The notes: generated by a model not told the origin, from the letters alone. DNA of 64,000 nt from Epilithonimonas zeae (GCF_900141765.1 NZ_FSRK01000001.1:1798001-1862000), one strand, 5' to 3'; numbered from the stretch's first letter, positions 1 through 10,705 are shown. Translations and numbers: made by a program.

Positions 1-2087
<2,087 letters not shown>

Positions 2088-2105
2088 TTCTTATCAATAA
2101 ATTAT

Positions 2106-2135
2106 AAAAGCTCCTCAAAAAAGGAGCTTTTTTTG
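2106..2135 (+). terminator. Rho-independent terminator of icd
   Basis: Ten-base stem AAAAGCTCCT / AGGAGCTTTT with a six-base loop, followed by a T-run, 18 bases after the icd stop codon. Confidence 0.9.
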
Positions 2136-2148
2136 TTTTAATACTTTT

Positions 2149-2487
2149 TTAAATTTTATCTTCTACAATCACTCTTCTGTGTTCTCTTCCCCAATTAATC
2201 ATTTCTCCGATAATTGTCCCGAATGTTCGGCAATAACCTGTTGGTTCATATTCGATTAAAACCGGCGTGTCGGGAAAAACAGTTCGTTTTACCAATTTAT
2301 TCAGTTCCATATCTTTCAGCTCTTTTGAAAGCATTCTGGTTGTGATTCCAGGAATACTTCTTTCAATTTCGCGAAAACGCTTGTTACCATTGCAAAGTGA
2401 ATTGATAACAGGAATTCTCCATTTTCCTCCAATGAAATATAGTGTGTCTTGCAATGCTCGCAATTCTTCGGTTTGGTCTCTTTCCAT
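2149..2487 (-). CDS. HxlR-family transcriptional regulator
   Basis: A 112-residue winged-helix regulator. The stretches GGKWRIPVINSL, RFREIERSIPGIT and MLSKELKDMEL are the usual HxlR helix-turn-helix core. HxlR proteins are small dimeric DNA-binding proteins that often respond to electrophiles or redox signals and control a divergent oxidoreductase. That is the arrangement here: an SDR gene starts 121 bases away on the other strand, with tandem and inverted repeats between them. The start is the ATG at 2487. The second half of the winged helix (EYEPTGYCRTF) contains a Cys that could sense redox state, which is inference only. Confidence 0.9.
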   Translation of the reverse strand: MERDQTEELRALQDTLYFIGGKWRIPVINSLCNGNKRFREIERSIPGITTRMLSKELKDMELNKLVKRTVFPDTPVLIEYEPTGYCRTFGTIIGEMINWGREHRRVIVEDKI

Positions 2488-2500
2488 AGCTGCAAAATTA

Positions 2501-2554
2501 ATTGATATAATGAATGATATTGATATAATGAATGATATTGATATACTCTGTGAT
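2501..2554. repeat. Three tandem 18-bp repeats in the HxlR-SDR divergent promoter
   Basis: The unit ATTGATATAATGAATGAT occurs at 2501-2518 and 2519-2536 identically, and in diverged form at 2537-2554. The repeats lie just upstream of the HxlR start codon and of the SDR promoter, so they are candidate regulator-binding sites. They are not a CRISPR array because there are no spacers. Confidence 0.8.
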
Positions 2555-2576
2555 ACTGGTTACAAAAGTATATCAA
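2538..2576. promoter_or_regulatory. Inverted repeat, probable HxlR operator
   Basis: Perfect 9-base arms TTGATATAC (2538-2546) and GTATATCAA (2568-2576), with centres 30 bases apart (about three helical turns). The site is directly upstream of the -7 element of the SDR gene. Binding by the neighbouring HxlR protein is inferred from position and symmetry. Confidence 0.6.
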
Positions 2577-2583
2577 TTTGAAA

Positions 2584-2591
2584 TAACTTTG
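2584..2591 (+). promoter_or_regulatory. TAnnTTTG promoter -7 element for the SDR gene
   Basis: TAACTTTG matches the Bacteroidetes -7 consensus TAnnTTTG exactly and lies 17 bases before the SDR ATG. No clear -33 TTTG was found at the usual distance, which would fit regulator dependence. Confidence 0.55.
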
Positions 2592-2608
2592 TCAAAAATT
2601 TTAAAACA

Positions 2609-3355
2609 ATGAGTAAATTTAATCACAAATTAGCCATCGTAACTGGCGGAAATAGCGGAATTGGTTATGCAACAGCAAAAGAATTGATTGCAGAAGGCGC
2701 AAAAGTCATCATCACAGGAAGACGAAAAGAAGCGATTGAAAAAGCGGCAAAAGAACTGGGAGCAATTCCTTTTGTAGCTGACCAGGGAAACCTGGAAGAT
2801 ATTGAAACTTTAAAAACAGAGATTGAAAAACAATTCGGGAAAGTTGATATTTTGTTTATCAATGCAGGAATTACAGGAACATTAGGTTCTATCGAAAATA
2901 TGAACTCTGAGAATTTTGATAATGTGATGAACATTAATTTGCGAGGTGCCTATTTCACTTTAAGCAAATTCATTCCATTATTGAATGATGGTGCATCCGT
3001 CGTTTTTCTATCTTCAAATGTAGCTTCAACTTACAAACCAAATAGTTCTGTTTATCAAGCAAGTAAAGCAGCTTTGAATTCTATCGCGAAAACAGCTGCG
3101 GCAGAATTGGCTCCAAGGAAAATCCGTGTCAATATCGTAAGCCCTGGTCCAACAAAAACTGAAATAATGACGAAAGCTGGACTTGATGAAGAAACCTTGA
3201 AAGGAATCAATGAATGGCTGATCAATGAAATTCCATTAAAAAAAATGGGAACGCCAGAAGATGTCGCAAAAGCCGTTGTTTACTTGTCCGACAATAATAT
3301 TGCGAGTTTTATGACAGGAACAGAAATTCTGATTGATGGCGGAATGGTTTTATAA
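2609..3355 (+). CDS. SDR-family NAD(P)-dependent oxidoreductase
   Basis: Classical short-chain dehydrogenase of 248 residues. The cofactor motif TGGNSGIG is at residues 12-19 and the structural NAG at 85-87. The catalytic set is Ser136, Tyr149 and Lys153 (YQASK), and SPGPTKTE follows the active site. The family reduces or oxidises carbonyls and alcohols; the substrate cannot be read from the sequence. It is transcribed divergently from the HxlR regulator, a common pairing in which the regulator controls the oxidoreductase. A detoxification or redox role is therefore likely but inferred. A strong terminator follows. Confidence 0.93.
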   Translation: MSKFNHKLAIVTGGNSGIGYATAKELIAEGAKVIITGRRKEAIEKAAKELGAIPFVADQGNLEDIETLKTEIEKQFGKVDILFINAGITGTLGSIENMNSENFDNVMNINLRGAYFTLSKFIPLLNDGASVVFLSSNVASTYKPNSSVYQASKAALNSIAKTAAAELAPRKIRVNIVSPGPTKTEIMTKAGLDEETLKGINEWLINEIPLKKMGTPEDVAKAVVYLSDNNIASFMTGTEILIDGGMVL

Positions 3356-3374
3356 AACCAACATCAACTTTATC

Positions 3375-3409
3375 AAAATGCCGACAATCAAATGTTCGGC
3401 ATTTTTTTT
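3375..3409 (+). terminator. Terminator of the SDR gene
   Basis: Stem AAAATGCCGA (3375-3384) / TCGGCATTTT (3396-3405), 11-base loop, then a run of T. Confidence 0.9.
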
Positions 3410-3488
3410 CGAAAGCTTTTATTCTGCTTTTACCTTCTAATTTGTCCACTTCGGGTATTTATTCATTTCAAAAGAATGATGTTCAAAT

Positions 3489-3496
3489 TACTTTTG
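3489..3496 (+). promoter_or_regulatory. TAnnTTTG -7 element of the P460 operon
   Basis: TACTTTTG, 18 bases before the ATG at 3515. It shows that the longer reading frame beginning at 3392, inside the preceding terminator, is not the real protein. Confidence 0.55.
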
Positions 3497-3514
3497 ACAC
3501 ATAAAATTTTGATT

Positions 3515-4483
3515 ATGACTACAATTAAAAAGAAAAGCTACCCGATTGCGATTATATTCTTGGTAAGTTTGGGAATCTTTGTAGGACTTCAGTTTTTCAA
3601 CGAATCTTTGAAGGGAGAATCTGTAACCAAACCAATCGAAGCTCCTCGTGAAGTAATTTCTATATTGGAAAATTCGTGTTTCAATTGCCACTCCAATCAA
3701 CAGAATTTGAGTTGGTATGATAAAATTGCTCCCATCTCTTGGGCGGTAAACAAAGATGTAAAAAGAGCTAAAGAAGTCTTGAATTTTTCCGAATGGAATT
3801 ATTCTGCGGGAGAACATCAAGGAAAAATGTACGCTATTTTGAATATGATGCAAAGCGGAAAAATGCCCCTTCCCGAATATACAATCCTTCATCCTTCCGC
3901 CAAGATAACTCAAAAAGATATAGAGGTTATTAGAATATATACGCTTTCATTATCAAGTATTAGTTCAAATAAGAAAGTAGAAAAAGAAATTTCTAAAAGT
4001 GTAGAGACTAAGAAATCCAATGACACACCAATTTCCCCAAATGGTATCAAATATACAGACGAATATAAGAATTGGAAAGTCATCAGTATGAGTACACTTT
4101 TTGACCATTCAATAAGAGTCATTTATGGGAATGATATTGCTGTAAAAGCAATTGAGAATGAGGATTTTCATCCTTGGCCAGATGGAAGTGTTGTTGTAAA
4201 ATCTGTATGGAAACAGGAGAAACTTGCTGATGGCGAAATCCGAGCTGGAGAATTTGTCAATGCTCAGTTTATGGTAAAAGATTCTAAAAAATATACGGAT
4301 ACAGAAGGTTGGGGATTTGCGAAATTTTCGGGCAACGACTTGCATCCAACCGGAAAAACGGCATCATTCGCCAAAGAATCCTGCATTGCTTGTCATCGTC
4401 AATTAGCTGAAAAAACAGGTTGTCTCTTCGATGTTCCAATGAAACTAAATACAGAAAAATTACTAAAAACCCTTCAGAAATAA
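3515..4483 (+). CDS. Heme-binding domain / cytochrome P460 family protein
   Basis: An exported or membrane-anchored protein of 322 residues with two heme c sites. Residues 8-28 form one hydrophobic segment. A heme-binding domain follows with CFNCH (Cys55-His59) and the typical downstream WYDKIAPISWAV stretch. The C-terminal part is cytochrome P460-like (WKVIS, IYGND, PDGSVVVKSVWKQE) and ends with CIACH (290-294). P460 proteins are periplasmic c-type cytochromes. Some oxidise hydroxylamine or bind NO, and the role here is not determined. The ATG at 3515 was chosen because the longer frame starts inside the terminator and a -7 promoter element lies between. The stop overlaps the next start (TAATG). 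Confidence 0.85.
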   Translation: MTTIKKKSYPIAIIFLVSLGIFVGLQFFNESLKGESVTKPIEAPREVISILENSCFNCHSNQQNLSWYDKIAPISWAVNKDVKRAKEVLNFSEWNYSAGEHQGKMYAILNMMQSGKMPLPEYTILHPSAKITQKDIEVIRIYTLSLSSISSNKKVEKEISKSVETKKSNDTPISPNGIKYTDEYKNWKVISMSTLFDHSIRVIYGNDIAVKAIENEDFHPWPDGSVVVKSVWKQEKLADGEIRAGEFVNAQFMVKDSKKYTDTEGWGFAKFSGNDLHPTGKTASFAKESCIACHRQLAEKTGCLFDVPMKLNTEKLLKTLQK

Positions 4484-4923
4484 TGAAAAAAATATTATTT
4501 ATTCTAATTTCAATTGTAAGCTTATTGACCGCTTGTGAGACGAAGGAATCAGACAAAGATTTACAGCGCATTGTTTTTGATGCTGGCGATTTAAAATTCA
4601 TTTCAACCTCGATGAATACAATAAAAGGAACTTCATCCGCATTGTATGGCAATCAAGAAGCTTTAACATCTTTACAAGAAGAGAAAAGTCTGCCGTTGAA
4701 CGGTTCTATTCTGAAACTTGTCACTTGGAAATACCACGATAATCCGCAGTACATTGGTGGAACTATTACTGGAGAATTATTAAGTATAGAAACTCTTGAA
4801 ACCGATAAAAATGGAAACATCAATTATCAATTGAAAGATGATTCAAAAACAAAGCATAATTCTTTAAATAGAGACAATCGAATAAAATACATAATGAGTT
4901 ATAAACCAGTCACAAGACCATAA
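4483..4923 (+). CDS. P460-like lipoprotein without a heme motif
   Basis: Start at the ATG overlapping the preceding stop (TAATG), giving 146 residues. An SPII signal ends in the lipobox LLTAC. After it, the order FIS-S, YGN, NGSILKLVTWK, GE parallels the P460 half of the upstream gene (VIS-S, YGN, DGSVVVKSVWK, GE), so this looks like a lipid-anchored relative of the same fold. It has no CxxCH, so it cannot attach heme c in the usual way. Translational coupling suggests it works with the upstream cytochrome. The homology is my own alignment by eye. Confidence 0.7.
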   Translation: MKKILFILISIVSLLTACETKESDKDLQRIVFDAGDLKFISTSMNTIKGTSSALYGNQEALTSLQEEKSLPLNGSILKLVTWKYHDNPQYIGGTITGELLSIETLETDKNGNINYQLKDDSKTKHNSLNRDNRIKYIMSYKPVTRP

Positions 4924-4936
4924 TAGTAATTTAAAA

Positions 4937-4989
4937 AAAATAGATAGTTTGAGATTAGATTGAAAGTCCTTTCTCAGATTATCTATTTT
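4937..4989 (+). terminator. Weak terminator after the P460 operon
   Basis: AAAATAGATA (4937-4946) pairs with TATCTATTTT (4980-4989), with an inner TGAGA/TCTCA match. AT-rich, so moderate support. Confidence 0.5.
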
Positions 4990-5043
4990 ATTATTTTACC
5001 AATAAAAGTTATTAATTTAACACTTTAAAAACCAGCCGTTCCA

Positions 5044-6060
5044 ATGCAGCAGCAAAAAATTACAATCTCTCAGACCATTATTTGGGTCAGTTCTATATTT
5101 TTGGGCGTTCTGTCATCTGTACCTCAATTGGCTTCGCATACATTCAATTGGAAAGAAGCAGTTGTCAATTCTGCTATTACAGCAGCATTTTCTGTGATAA
5201 TGTGGTACGTTAATATCTACCTTCTCAATCGTGATACAGGAAAAAGAAGACAGCAGATTTCGTATTCCAGATTACTGAATATTCTGGCTTTTGGTATGGT
5301 TGTGATGTTTTTCTTAGCTTGGATTCAGCAACTTATTTTATCGCATATCAATTTTGGTCCTACAATGTTAATGGTAGAAGTTAGAGGAATTCTTATAAAT
5401 CTGGTTTGCTATATGTTTTTGACTTTGCTTCAGAATAATTACTCTGGTCAGCAGATACAATTAGAATTAGAAAAAGTGAAAAGTGATAATCTGGGAGCAC
5501 AATTCGAATTATTGAAACAACAAATCAATCCTCATTTTCTGTTCAATAGTTTCAATACTTTGAAATCAATGGCTGAAACCAATGACTCGGAAACAGTTGA
5601 TTTTATTATGAAACTTTCGGATTTTTACAGGTACACATTAGAAAGCAGAAAACTAGACTTGATAACGGTTCAAGAAGAAATGAAAATCGTAGAATCATAC
5701 ATCTTTCTCCAAAAAGCACGTTTCGGCGATGGACTTATATTTTCAAACGAAATTGACGCAGAAGTTTTAAAAACATTGATTCCACCTTTTACTTTACAAT
5801 TGTTAGTCGAAAATTGTATCAAACACAATATTGTTTCAAGAAGCAAACCTTTGCAAATAAAAATTTACAATTCCGAAACTGAAATCCTGATAGAAAATCC
5901 AATTCAGAAAAAAATGATAACAGAAGATTCTTTAGGCGTTGGTTTGGATAATATAAAATTGCGTTATAAACATCTTTTGGAAAAGGAAATCACAATCAAT
6001 TCAGACGAAAAAACATTTCAAATAAAACTACCTTTCATTTATGAATATCATCATCATTGA
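5044..6060 (+). CDS. LytS/YehU-type sensor histidine kinase
   Basis: Inner-membrane kinase of 338 residues. About four hydrophobic segments lie in residues 10-130, then a short coiled linker, then the His_kinase domain with QQINPHFLFNSFN (phosphorylated His164). The C-terminal ATPase region contains LVENCIKHN and GVGLDNIKLR. It signals to the LytTR response regulator encoded by the next gene, which overlaps it by 20 bases, so the two are translated together. The signal sensed is unknown because there is no extracellular domain of useful size. Confidence 0.93.
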   Translation: MQQQKITISQTIIWVSSIFLGVLSSVPQLASHTFNWKEAVVNSAITAAFSVIMWYVNIYLLNRDTGKRRQQISYSRLLNILAFGMVVMFFLAWIQQLILSHINFGPTMLMVEVRGILINLVCYMFLTLLQNNYSGQQIQLELEKVKSDNLGAQFELLKQQINPHFLFNSFNTLKSMAETNDSETVDFIMKLSDFYRYTLESRKLDLITVQEEMKIVESYIFLQKARFGDGLIFSNEIDAEVLKTLIPPFTLQLLVENCIKHNIVSRSKPLQIKIYNSETEILIENPIQKKMITEDSLGVGLDNIKLRYKHLLEKEITINSDEKTFQIKLPFIYEYHHH

Positions 6061-6808
6061 AGACGAATTTCGTGCAGCAAAATCACTTGAAAATCTGATA
6101 TTGGAACTTAAACCCAATGCAAAAATAGTTGGTGTTTATGACAGTATAGAAACAAGTATCGATGTTTTGTCAAAAGAGATGAAACCTGATTTGATATTTA
6201 TGGACATCCATTTATCAGACGGACTTTCTTTTGAGATTTTCAAACAAGTGGAGATAACTTGTCCTGTAATTTTCTGCACTGCTTTTGACCAATATATGTT
6301 AGACGCTTTCAAAACCAAAGGTGTAGATTATATATTGAAACCTTTTTCACGAGAAGATATCGCCGAAGCTTTTAGAAAAGTGGAAGAACTGAAAAAACAT
6401 TTTCAAAAAAACGAATTGCCAGAATTGGAATCTCTACTTCAGAATATGATTCAGCCCAAATCTAATGGCAAAAGCAATTTTCTGGTTTTCAAAAATCAAA
6501 AATACACGACTGTTCTTACAGAAAACATTGCTTATTTTTTCATTCATAATGAAATTACACACTTGATGACTTTTGACAAAGAACAGTTTCAGTTAAGTCA
6601 AACTCTAGGACAAGTTGCTGATTTGGTCTCGGATAAACAATTTTTCAGAGTCAACAGACAATATCTTGTTAATTTCAAGGCTATTAAAGAAATGGAACAT
6701 TATTTTCAACGAAAAATATTGGTTAAATTAACGATTGAAACTCCTGAACAACTATTCATAAACAAAGAAAAAACGCACAGCTTTTTTACTTGGCTGGAAG
6801 ACCGCTAA
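6041..6808 (+). CDS. LytTR-type response regulator
   Basis: Receiver domain at residues 1-120: acidic pocket EDE at 7-9, phospho-acceptor Asp55 in FMDIHLSDG, and the switch Lys in KPFSRED. The C-terminal LytTR DNA-binding domain (about 155-250) contains FFRVNRQYLVNF. Partner of the histidine kinase it overlaps. LytTR regulators bind direct-repeat sites upstream of target promoters. The targets are unknown, though the downstream DUF1223 and DoxX genes are the nearest candidates. Confidence 0.93.
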   Translation: MNIIIIEDEFRAAKSLENLILELKPNAKIVGVYDSIETSIDVLSKEMKPDLIFMDIHLSDGLSFEIFKQVEITCPVIFCTAFDQYMLDAFKTKGVDYILKPFSREDIAEAFRKVEELKKHFQKNELPELESLLQNMIQPKSNGKSNFLVFKNQKYTTVLTENIAYFFIHNEITHLMTFDKEQFQLSQTLGQVADLVSDKQFFRVNRQYLVNFKAIKEMEHYFQRKILVKLTIETPEQLFINKEKTHSFFTWLEDR

Positions 6809-6840
6809 GATTCTGAAAAATTTTCAGCTTACTATTTTAT

Positions 6841-6877
6841 AGGCTCACCTTACAATTTGTCCGGTTGAGCCTTTTTT
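6841..6877 (+). terminator. Terminator after the LytTR gene
   Basis: AGGCTCACC / GGTTGAGCCT with a T-run. One stem position is imperfect. Confidence 0.8.
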
Positions 6878-6903
6878 GTATTCTTTTGATTGGGCAAGCT
6901 ATC

Positions 6904-6911
6904 TACTTTTG
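6904..6911 (+). promoter_or_regulatory. TAnnTTTG -7 element of the DUF1223-DoxX operon
   Basis: TACTTTTG, 16 bases before the ATG of the DUF1223 gene. Confidence 0.5.
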
Positions 6912-6927
6912 AATCAAATTAAAAGAA

Positions 6928-7701
6928 ATGATACTTAAAAATGTAATAAAAATTGCGGCTTTTGCTATTGTGTTTTTCACAATTTCTGCTTTTGCTTACA
7001 ACCATCAAATTAACGAAGAAAAGCAAAATTCTAACTCTGAAAATAACAGTTTCGTTGTCTTGGAACTCTTTACTTCAGAAGGCTGTTCCAGTTGTCCATC
7101 GGCTGATAAACTAATCGGTGAAATAGAAAATCGATATAAGGACAAACCTGTTTTTATTCTCTCCTATCACGTAGATTATTGGAATAATTTGGGTTGGAAA
7201 GACCAATTCAGCAGTGCGGAAAACTCAAAACGTCAACAGGAATATAGTAGAAATTTACACTCTCAGATTTACACACCACAATTGATTGTCAATGGAAAAA
7301 ATGAGTTTGTTGGTTCTGACCGCGAAGCCATTGAGAATGCAATACAAACTACTCTATCAAACTCTGAAAATTCTAAAATTGATTTGTCTGCGAAAATTTC
7401 TGAGAAAAAGATAGATGTGAACTTTAAAACGATAGAAAGCAATTCTCAGAACAGACTTCTTATCACATTGATTCAAAAAAAATCAGAAACCAATGTGAAA
7501 CGTGGCGAGAACGAAGGCAGACACTTGATTCATTGGCAGATTGTCCATCAGCAAAATCAGATTTCGTTAAAAAATAACTCAGAAGGAATTAGCACTTTCA
7601 AGCTTCCGGAAAATTTCGTTGCAAATGATTGGGAAATTATCGGATTGATTCAGAATGTGAAAACAGGTCAAATTCTGGGTTCAGCAAAAACTAATCTTTA
7701 A
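6928..7701 (+). CDS. DUF1223 thioredoxin-like exported protein
   Basis: 257 residues with an N-terminal signal peptide (about residues 5-23, ending AFA). The DUF1223 core VLELFTSEGCSSCPSADK has a CxxC pair at Cys53/Cys56, then YHVDYWNNLGWKDQFSS and YTPQLIVNG, all family hallmarks. DUF1223 proteins have a thioredoxin fold and are presumed periplasmic thiol-disulfide proteins; their substrates are not known. It is followed after 37 bases by a DoxX gene with which it probably forms an operon. Confidence 0.88.
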   Translation: MILKNVIKIAAFAIVFFTISAFAYNHQINEEKQNSNSENNSFVVLELFTSEGCSSCPSADKLIGEIENRYKDKPVFILSYHVDYWNNLGWKDQFSSAENSKRQQEYSRNLHSQIYTPQLIVNGKNEFVGSDREAIENAIQTTLSNSENSKIDLSAKISEKKIDVNFKTIESNSQNRLLITLIQKKSETNVKRGENEGRHLIHWQIVHQQNQISLKNNSEGISTFKLPENFVANDWEIIGLIQNVKTGQILGSAKTNL

Positions 7702-7738
7702 TATTAAAATCAACATAAAAATTTAAAACAATAAAAAA

Positions 7739-8125
7739 ATGGAAACAAAAACAACAAAAATCATCTACTGGTCAGGCTCAATTTTTATGTCATTATGGTT
7801 TGGAGCGAGCGGCTTCTTTGAATTGACAAAAAATCCTGTAGTATGGGACATTACCCGACAATTAGGCTATCCGCCACACTTCATCTACATTTTAGGGGTA
7901 TTCAAATTATCAGGAATTCTGGTCTTATTACTTCCCAATCGATTATTAAGATTGAAAGAATGGGTTTTCGCAGGAATGTTCTTTGATATTATTTTCGCCT
8001 TCTTTTCAAAAATCGTGGTACTCGGTTTTCCTGCAACGATTGATGCGATTGTTGCCTTTACAGTGCTTTCGGTGACGTATCTGATGTTCAGGAAATTGTA
8101 TAAATCTAGACTAAGCTTTAATTAA
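7739..8125 (+). CDS. DoxX-like membrane protein
   Basis: 128 residues with four hydrophobic segments. The opening pattern (YWSGSIFMSLWFGASGFFELTK) and the LGYPPHFIYILGVFKLSG stretch are typical of the DoxX-like family. These are small inner-membrane proteins of poorly defined function, sometimes linked to redox homeostasis. Its position behind a thioredoxin-like gene fits that, by inference. Confidence 0.85.
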   Translation: METKTTKIIYWSGSIFMSLWFGASGFFELTKNPVVWDITRQLGYPPHFIYILGVFKLSGILVLLLPNRLLRLKEWVFAGMFFDIIFAFFSKIVVLGFPATIDAIVAFTVLSVTYLMFRKLYKSRLSFN

Positions 8126-8137
8126 AATTTTTGAACT

Positions 8138-8171
8138 AAAATCAACTCTCATCATTGGGAGTTGATTTTTA
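8138..8171 (+). terminator. Terminator after DoxX
   Basis: AAAATCAACTC (8138-8148) / GAGTTGATTTT (8159-8169), followed by T residues. Confidence 0.88.
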
Positions 8172-8228
8172 CTATCATAAAGTATCTTAAAAAATAGTCG
8201 AAAGGAGCAATGGCACAAAGAAATATTG

Positions 8229-8236
8229 TAATTTTG
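8229..8236 (+). promoter_or_regulatory. TAnnTTTG -7 element
   Basis: TAATTTTG, 36 bases before the ATG of the TonB-plug protein gene. Confidence 0.45.
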
Positions 8237-8272
8237 GTAGGTTTAATAAATTAATATTTACAAGCTTTTAGT

Positions 8273-10669
8273 ATGAGAAAATCATTTATATTTTTTCTTT
8301 ATGTTGTTGGGATGATGCAATTTAAAGCGCAGGACAAAATAGACAAAGCCGTCCAGAATCTGGAACAAAATTATACGCAGGAAAAAGTCTATGTTTTGTT
8401 GGATAAAGACAATTATGTCGTAGGCGATAATATCTATTTCAAATCTTTTGTATTTAACGGTTACGGTCGTTCAACCATTTCTACCACATTATTTGTGGAG
8501 TTATATGACCATAGCAAAAATCTGGTTGATAAGAGAACCATAGCTTTGAAAAATGGTGAAGGCGATGGTTCTTTTGCTTTGACCGAAGCTTTGAAAGAAG
8601 ATGTTTACTACTTCCGAGCTTACACCACTTGGATGGCGAATTTCCCTGAGGAATTTAATTTTATGAAACAAGTTCCGATTTACAATCCGAATTCTGAGCA
8701 GAGATTGATCCTTAATAAAAATACAAAATGGACTGCAAATGCTTTTCCAGAGAGCGGAAATTTCATCGATAATATTTCGACTAAATTTGCTGTGAGACTT
8801 TACTCAGAAGGTATTCCGCCAGAAAGTTGGAGTGGTTATGTTATCGATCCTGAGAAACCAAATGAGAAATTGACAACTTTTAAAGGCTTAGATAAGAATG
8901 TTGGAATCTTTACGATTACTCCAAAATTTGGTAAAACTTATAAAGTAGTTGTTGAAGATAATAAAGGTACAAAACAAACGATCGCTTTGCCAGCAGTTGC
9001 AAATTCCGGAATCAATCTTCAATTAGTCAATGATCCAAAGGGAATCAGTTATCAAATCAAAGGAACGGCTTTGCCACAAGGTTTACAAGGTTATTCCATC
9101 GTTGGAACCATCAATAATGTAATGGTTTACAGAGCGAATATTAAAACGTCAAATAATGAAGCCTCCAGCATTATTCCAACAAAAGTCAGCAATGATGAAA
9201 CTGCAGTTTTGAATATTACAATTTTTGATGAGAAACAAAATCCTGTAGCGCAACGATTATTTTTCGTCAATCCAAAAAAACTGAATCTTGACGAACCGAC
9301 TTTGAATTTTTCATTAAATAATGAACCTCGCGCTTTCAACAGTTTTGATATCGAACCCAATGAAGACTATACAAACTACACGGTTTTGGTAAGAGAAAAT
9401 CAACCTTCTGAAAGTAAAAGTGAAAACACTTTATTGAGTGCAAAATGGTTAACCGGAGATTTCACTTCTTCTATTTTCAATCCGTCTCAATATTTTGGGA
9501 AAACTGCCAATCCGGAAGCTTTTGATGCATTATTAATTTCAGAAAAATGGAAACGTTTTGATTGGGAATCTCTTCTATCTGGGAAGACTCCAGAATTCAC
9601 CTATAAACCTCAAAATAATCTTTCTTTCAAAGGAAAAGTGACTAATAATGGACGTTTCTTGCCAAATAAAAGCATCAATCTATTATTAAAAACTGAAAAT
9701 TCAGATAAGAGCTTTGTTCCTGCTATGACGGATGATAATGGATTTATTTATCTGGATAATATCTATTTTGATGAACCTTTGACTATTTCTTATTACCTTA
9801 ACAAAGATAAAAAGCAAGTTTCAGAAAGTGATAATCTAAATATCAGCTTCCAATCTTTGGTTTCTAATATTCCTTATAAAAATAATCTTCCTCCTACTAA
9901 TTATCAGTTGGTAAATTCTGGTCAGACTTCTAATCCCGCTATTGCAAAAGCACTTCAAAATAAGAAAAATCAACAGATTTTAAAAACAACTAATGAAGAA
10001 GAAACTTTGATTGAAGAAGTAAAAGTAACCGCCGAAAAAGTTGATAAAAAAGCAGAATTGGACAAGGAATTATCCAGCGGAAGATTCAGCAGTATGGATG
10101 CCACAATTTTTGACTTTGTAAATGATAACAAAGATGCTCAATCTTCTTTCAATATTTTACAATGGCTGCAAGGTAGAGTTGCTGGTGTAACTTTTACAAT
10201 GGATAGTTCGGGAAATTATATTCCATCTATTCGTGGTTCACAAGCCAGTTTATTTTTGGACGAAATGCCTACAGATGCAAGTATGATTAGTTCTTTGCCT
10301 GTCAGTAATATTGCGATGGTGAAAGTGATTAAAACTGGCGGTTTGGTTTCAAATGCTATTGCAATCTACACCAAAAGAGGAAATATGTTATCCGAAGAAG
10401 ATAAAACCACTGAGAAGGTTAACAAAACAGTTCTGCGAGGTTATGATAAATCAATTGAATTCGAATTACCCGATATCACAAGCGATGCTTACAAGAAAAT
10501 AAAAACAGATACTAGAGAAACATTATATTGGAATCCTAAGCTTTCGCAAGAAGGAAGCTTAGCACCAAGAGCGAAATTCTTTAATAATGATGATGCAAAA
10601 AACCGGGAAATCATTATCATTAGCTTTGATAAAGATGATAAGATGCTTTATTATAATGAAGTGAAATAA
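8273..10669 (+). CDS. Exported protein with MG2-like N-terminus and TonB-receptor plug domain
   Basis: 798 residues with a signal peptide of about 19 residues ending KAQ. The N-terminal region (EKVYVLLDKDNYVVGDNIYFKS) resembles the macroglobulin-like MG2 modules of Bacteroidetes surface proteins. A carboxypeptidase-like repeat follows at about residues 445-520. Near residues 640-705 is a TonB-dependent-receptor plug-like segment (LQWLQGRVAGVTF, IRGSQASLFLDEMP, VKVIKTGG). There is no beta-barrel after the plug, so this is not a transporter; it is one of the plug-only proteins common in Flavobacteriia. The function is unknown, and a role at the outer membrane is inferred. It stands alone between terminators. 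Confidence 0.85.
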   Translation: MRKSFIFFLYVVGMMQFKAQDKIDKAVQNLEQNYTQEKVYVLLDKDNYVVGDNIYFKSFVFNGYGRSTISTTLFVELYDHSKNLVDKRTIALKNGEGDGSFALTEALKEDVYYFRAYTTWMANFPEEFNFMKQVPIYNPNSEQRLILNKNTKWTANAFPESGNFIDNISTKFAVRLYSEGIPPESWSGYVIDPEKPNEKLTTFKGLDKNVGIFTITPKFGKTYKVVVEDNKGTKQTIALPAVANSGINLQLVNDPKGISYQIKGTALPQGLQGYSIVGTINNVMVYRANIKTSNNEASSIIPTKVSNDETAVLNITIFDEKQNPVAQRLFFVNPKKLNLDEPTLNFSLNNEPRAFNSFDIEPNEDYTNYTVLVRENQPSESKSENTLLSAKWLTGDFTSSIFNPSQYFGKTANPEAFDALLISEKWKRFDWESLLSGKTPEFTYKPQNNLSFKGKVTNNGRFLPNKSINLLLKTENSDKSFVPAMTDDNGFIYLDNIYFDEPLTISYYLNKDKKQVSESDNLNISFQSLVSNIPYKNNLPPTNYQLVNSGQTSNPAIAKALQNKKNQQILKTTNEEETLIEEVKVTAEKVDKKAELDKELSSGRFSSMDATIFDFVNDNKDAQSSFNILQWLQGRVAGVTFTMDSSGNYIPSIRGSQASLFLDEMPTDASMISSLPVSNIAMVKVIKTGGLVSNAIAIYTKRGNMLSEEDKTTEKVNKTVLRGYDKSIEFELPDITSDAYKKIKTDTRETLYWNPKLSQEGSLAPRAKFFNNDDAKNREIIIISFDKDDKMLYYNEVK

Positions 10670-10674
10670 TTGCA

Positions 10675-10705
10675 AAAAAGACTTTCCGAACTGGGAAGTC
10701 TTTTT
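10675..10705. terminator. Bidirectional terminator between convergent genes
   Basis: AAAAAGACTTTCC / GGGAAGTCTTTTT with T-runs on both strands. It serves the plug-domain gene (plus) and the hydrolase gene (minus), whose stop codon it overlaps. Confidence 0.88.

Noticed and set aside
2501-2554. Possible CRISPR array
   Set aside because: Units are contiguous 18-mers with no spacers, only three copies, and lie in a promoter.
3392-3514. Upstream extension of the P460 gene
   Set aside because: It begins inside the SDR terminator and crosses a TAnnTTTG element; the ATG at 3515 gives a normal N-terminal anchor.
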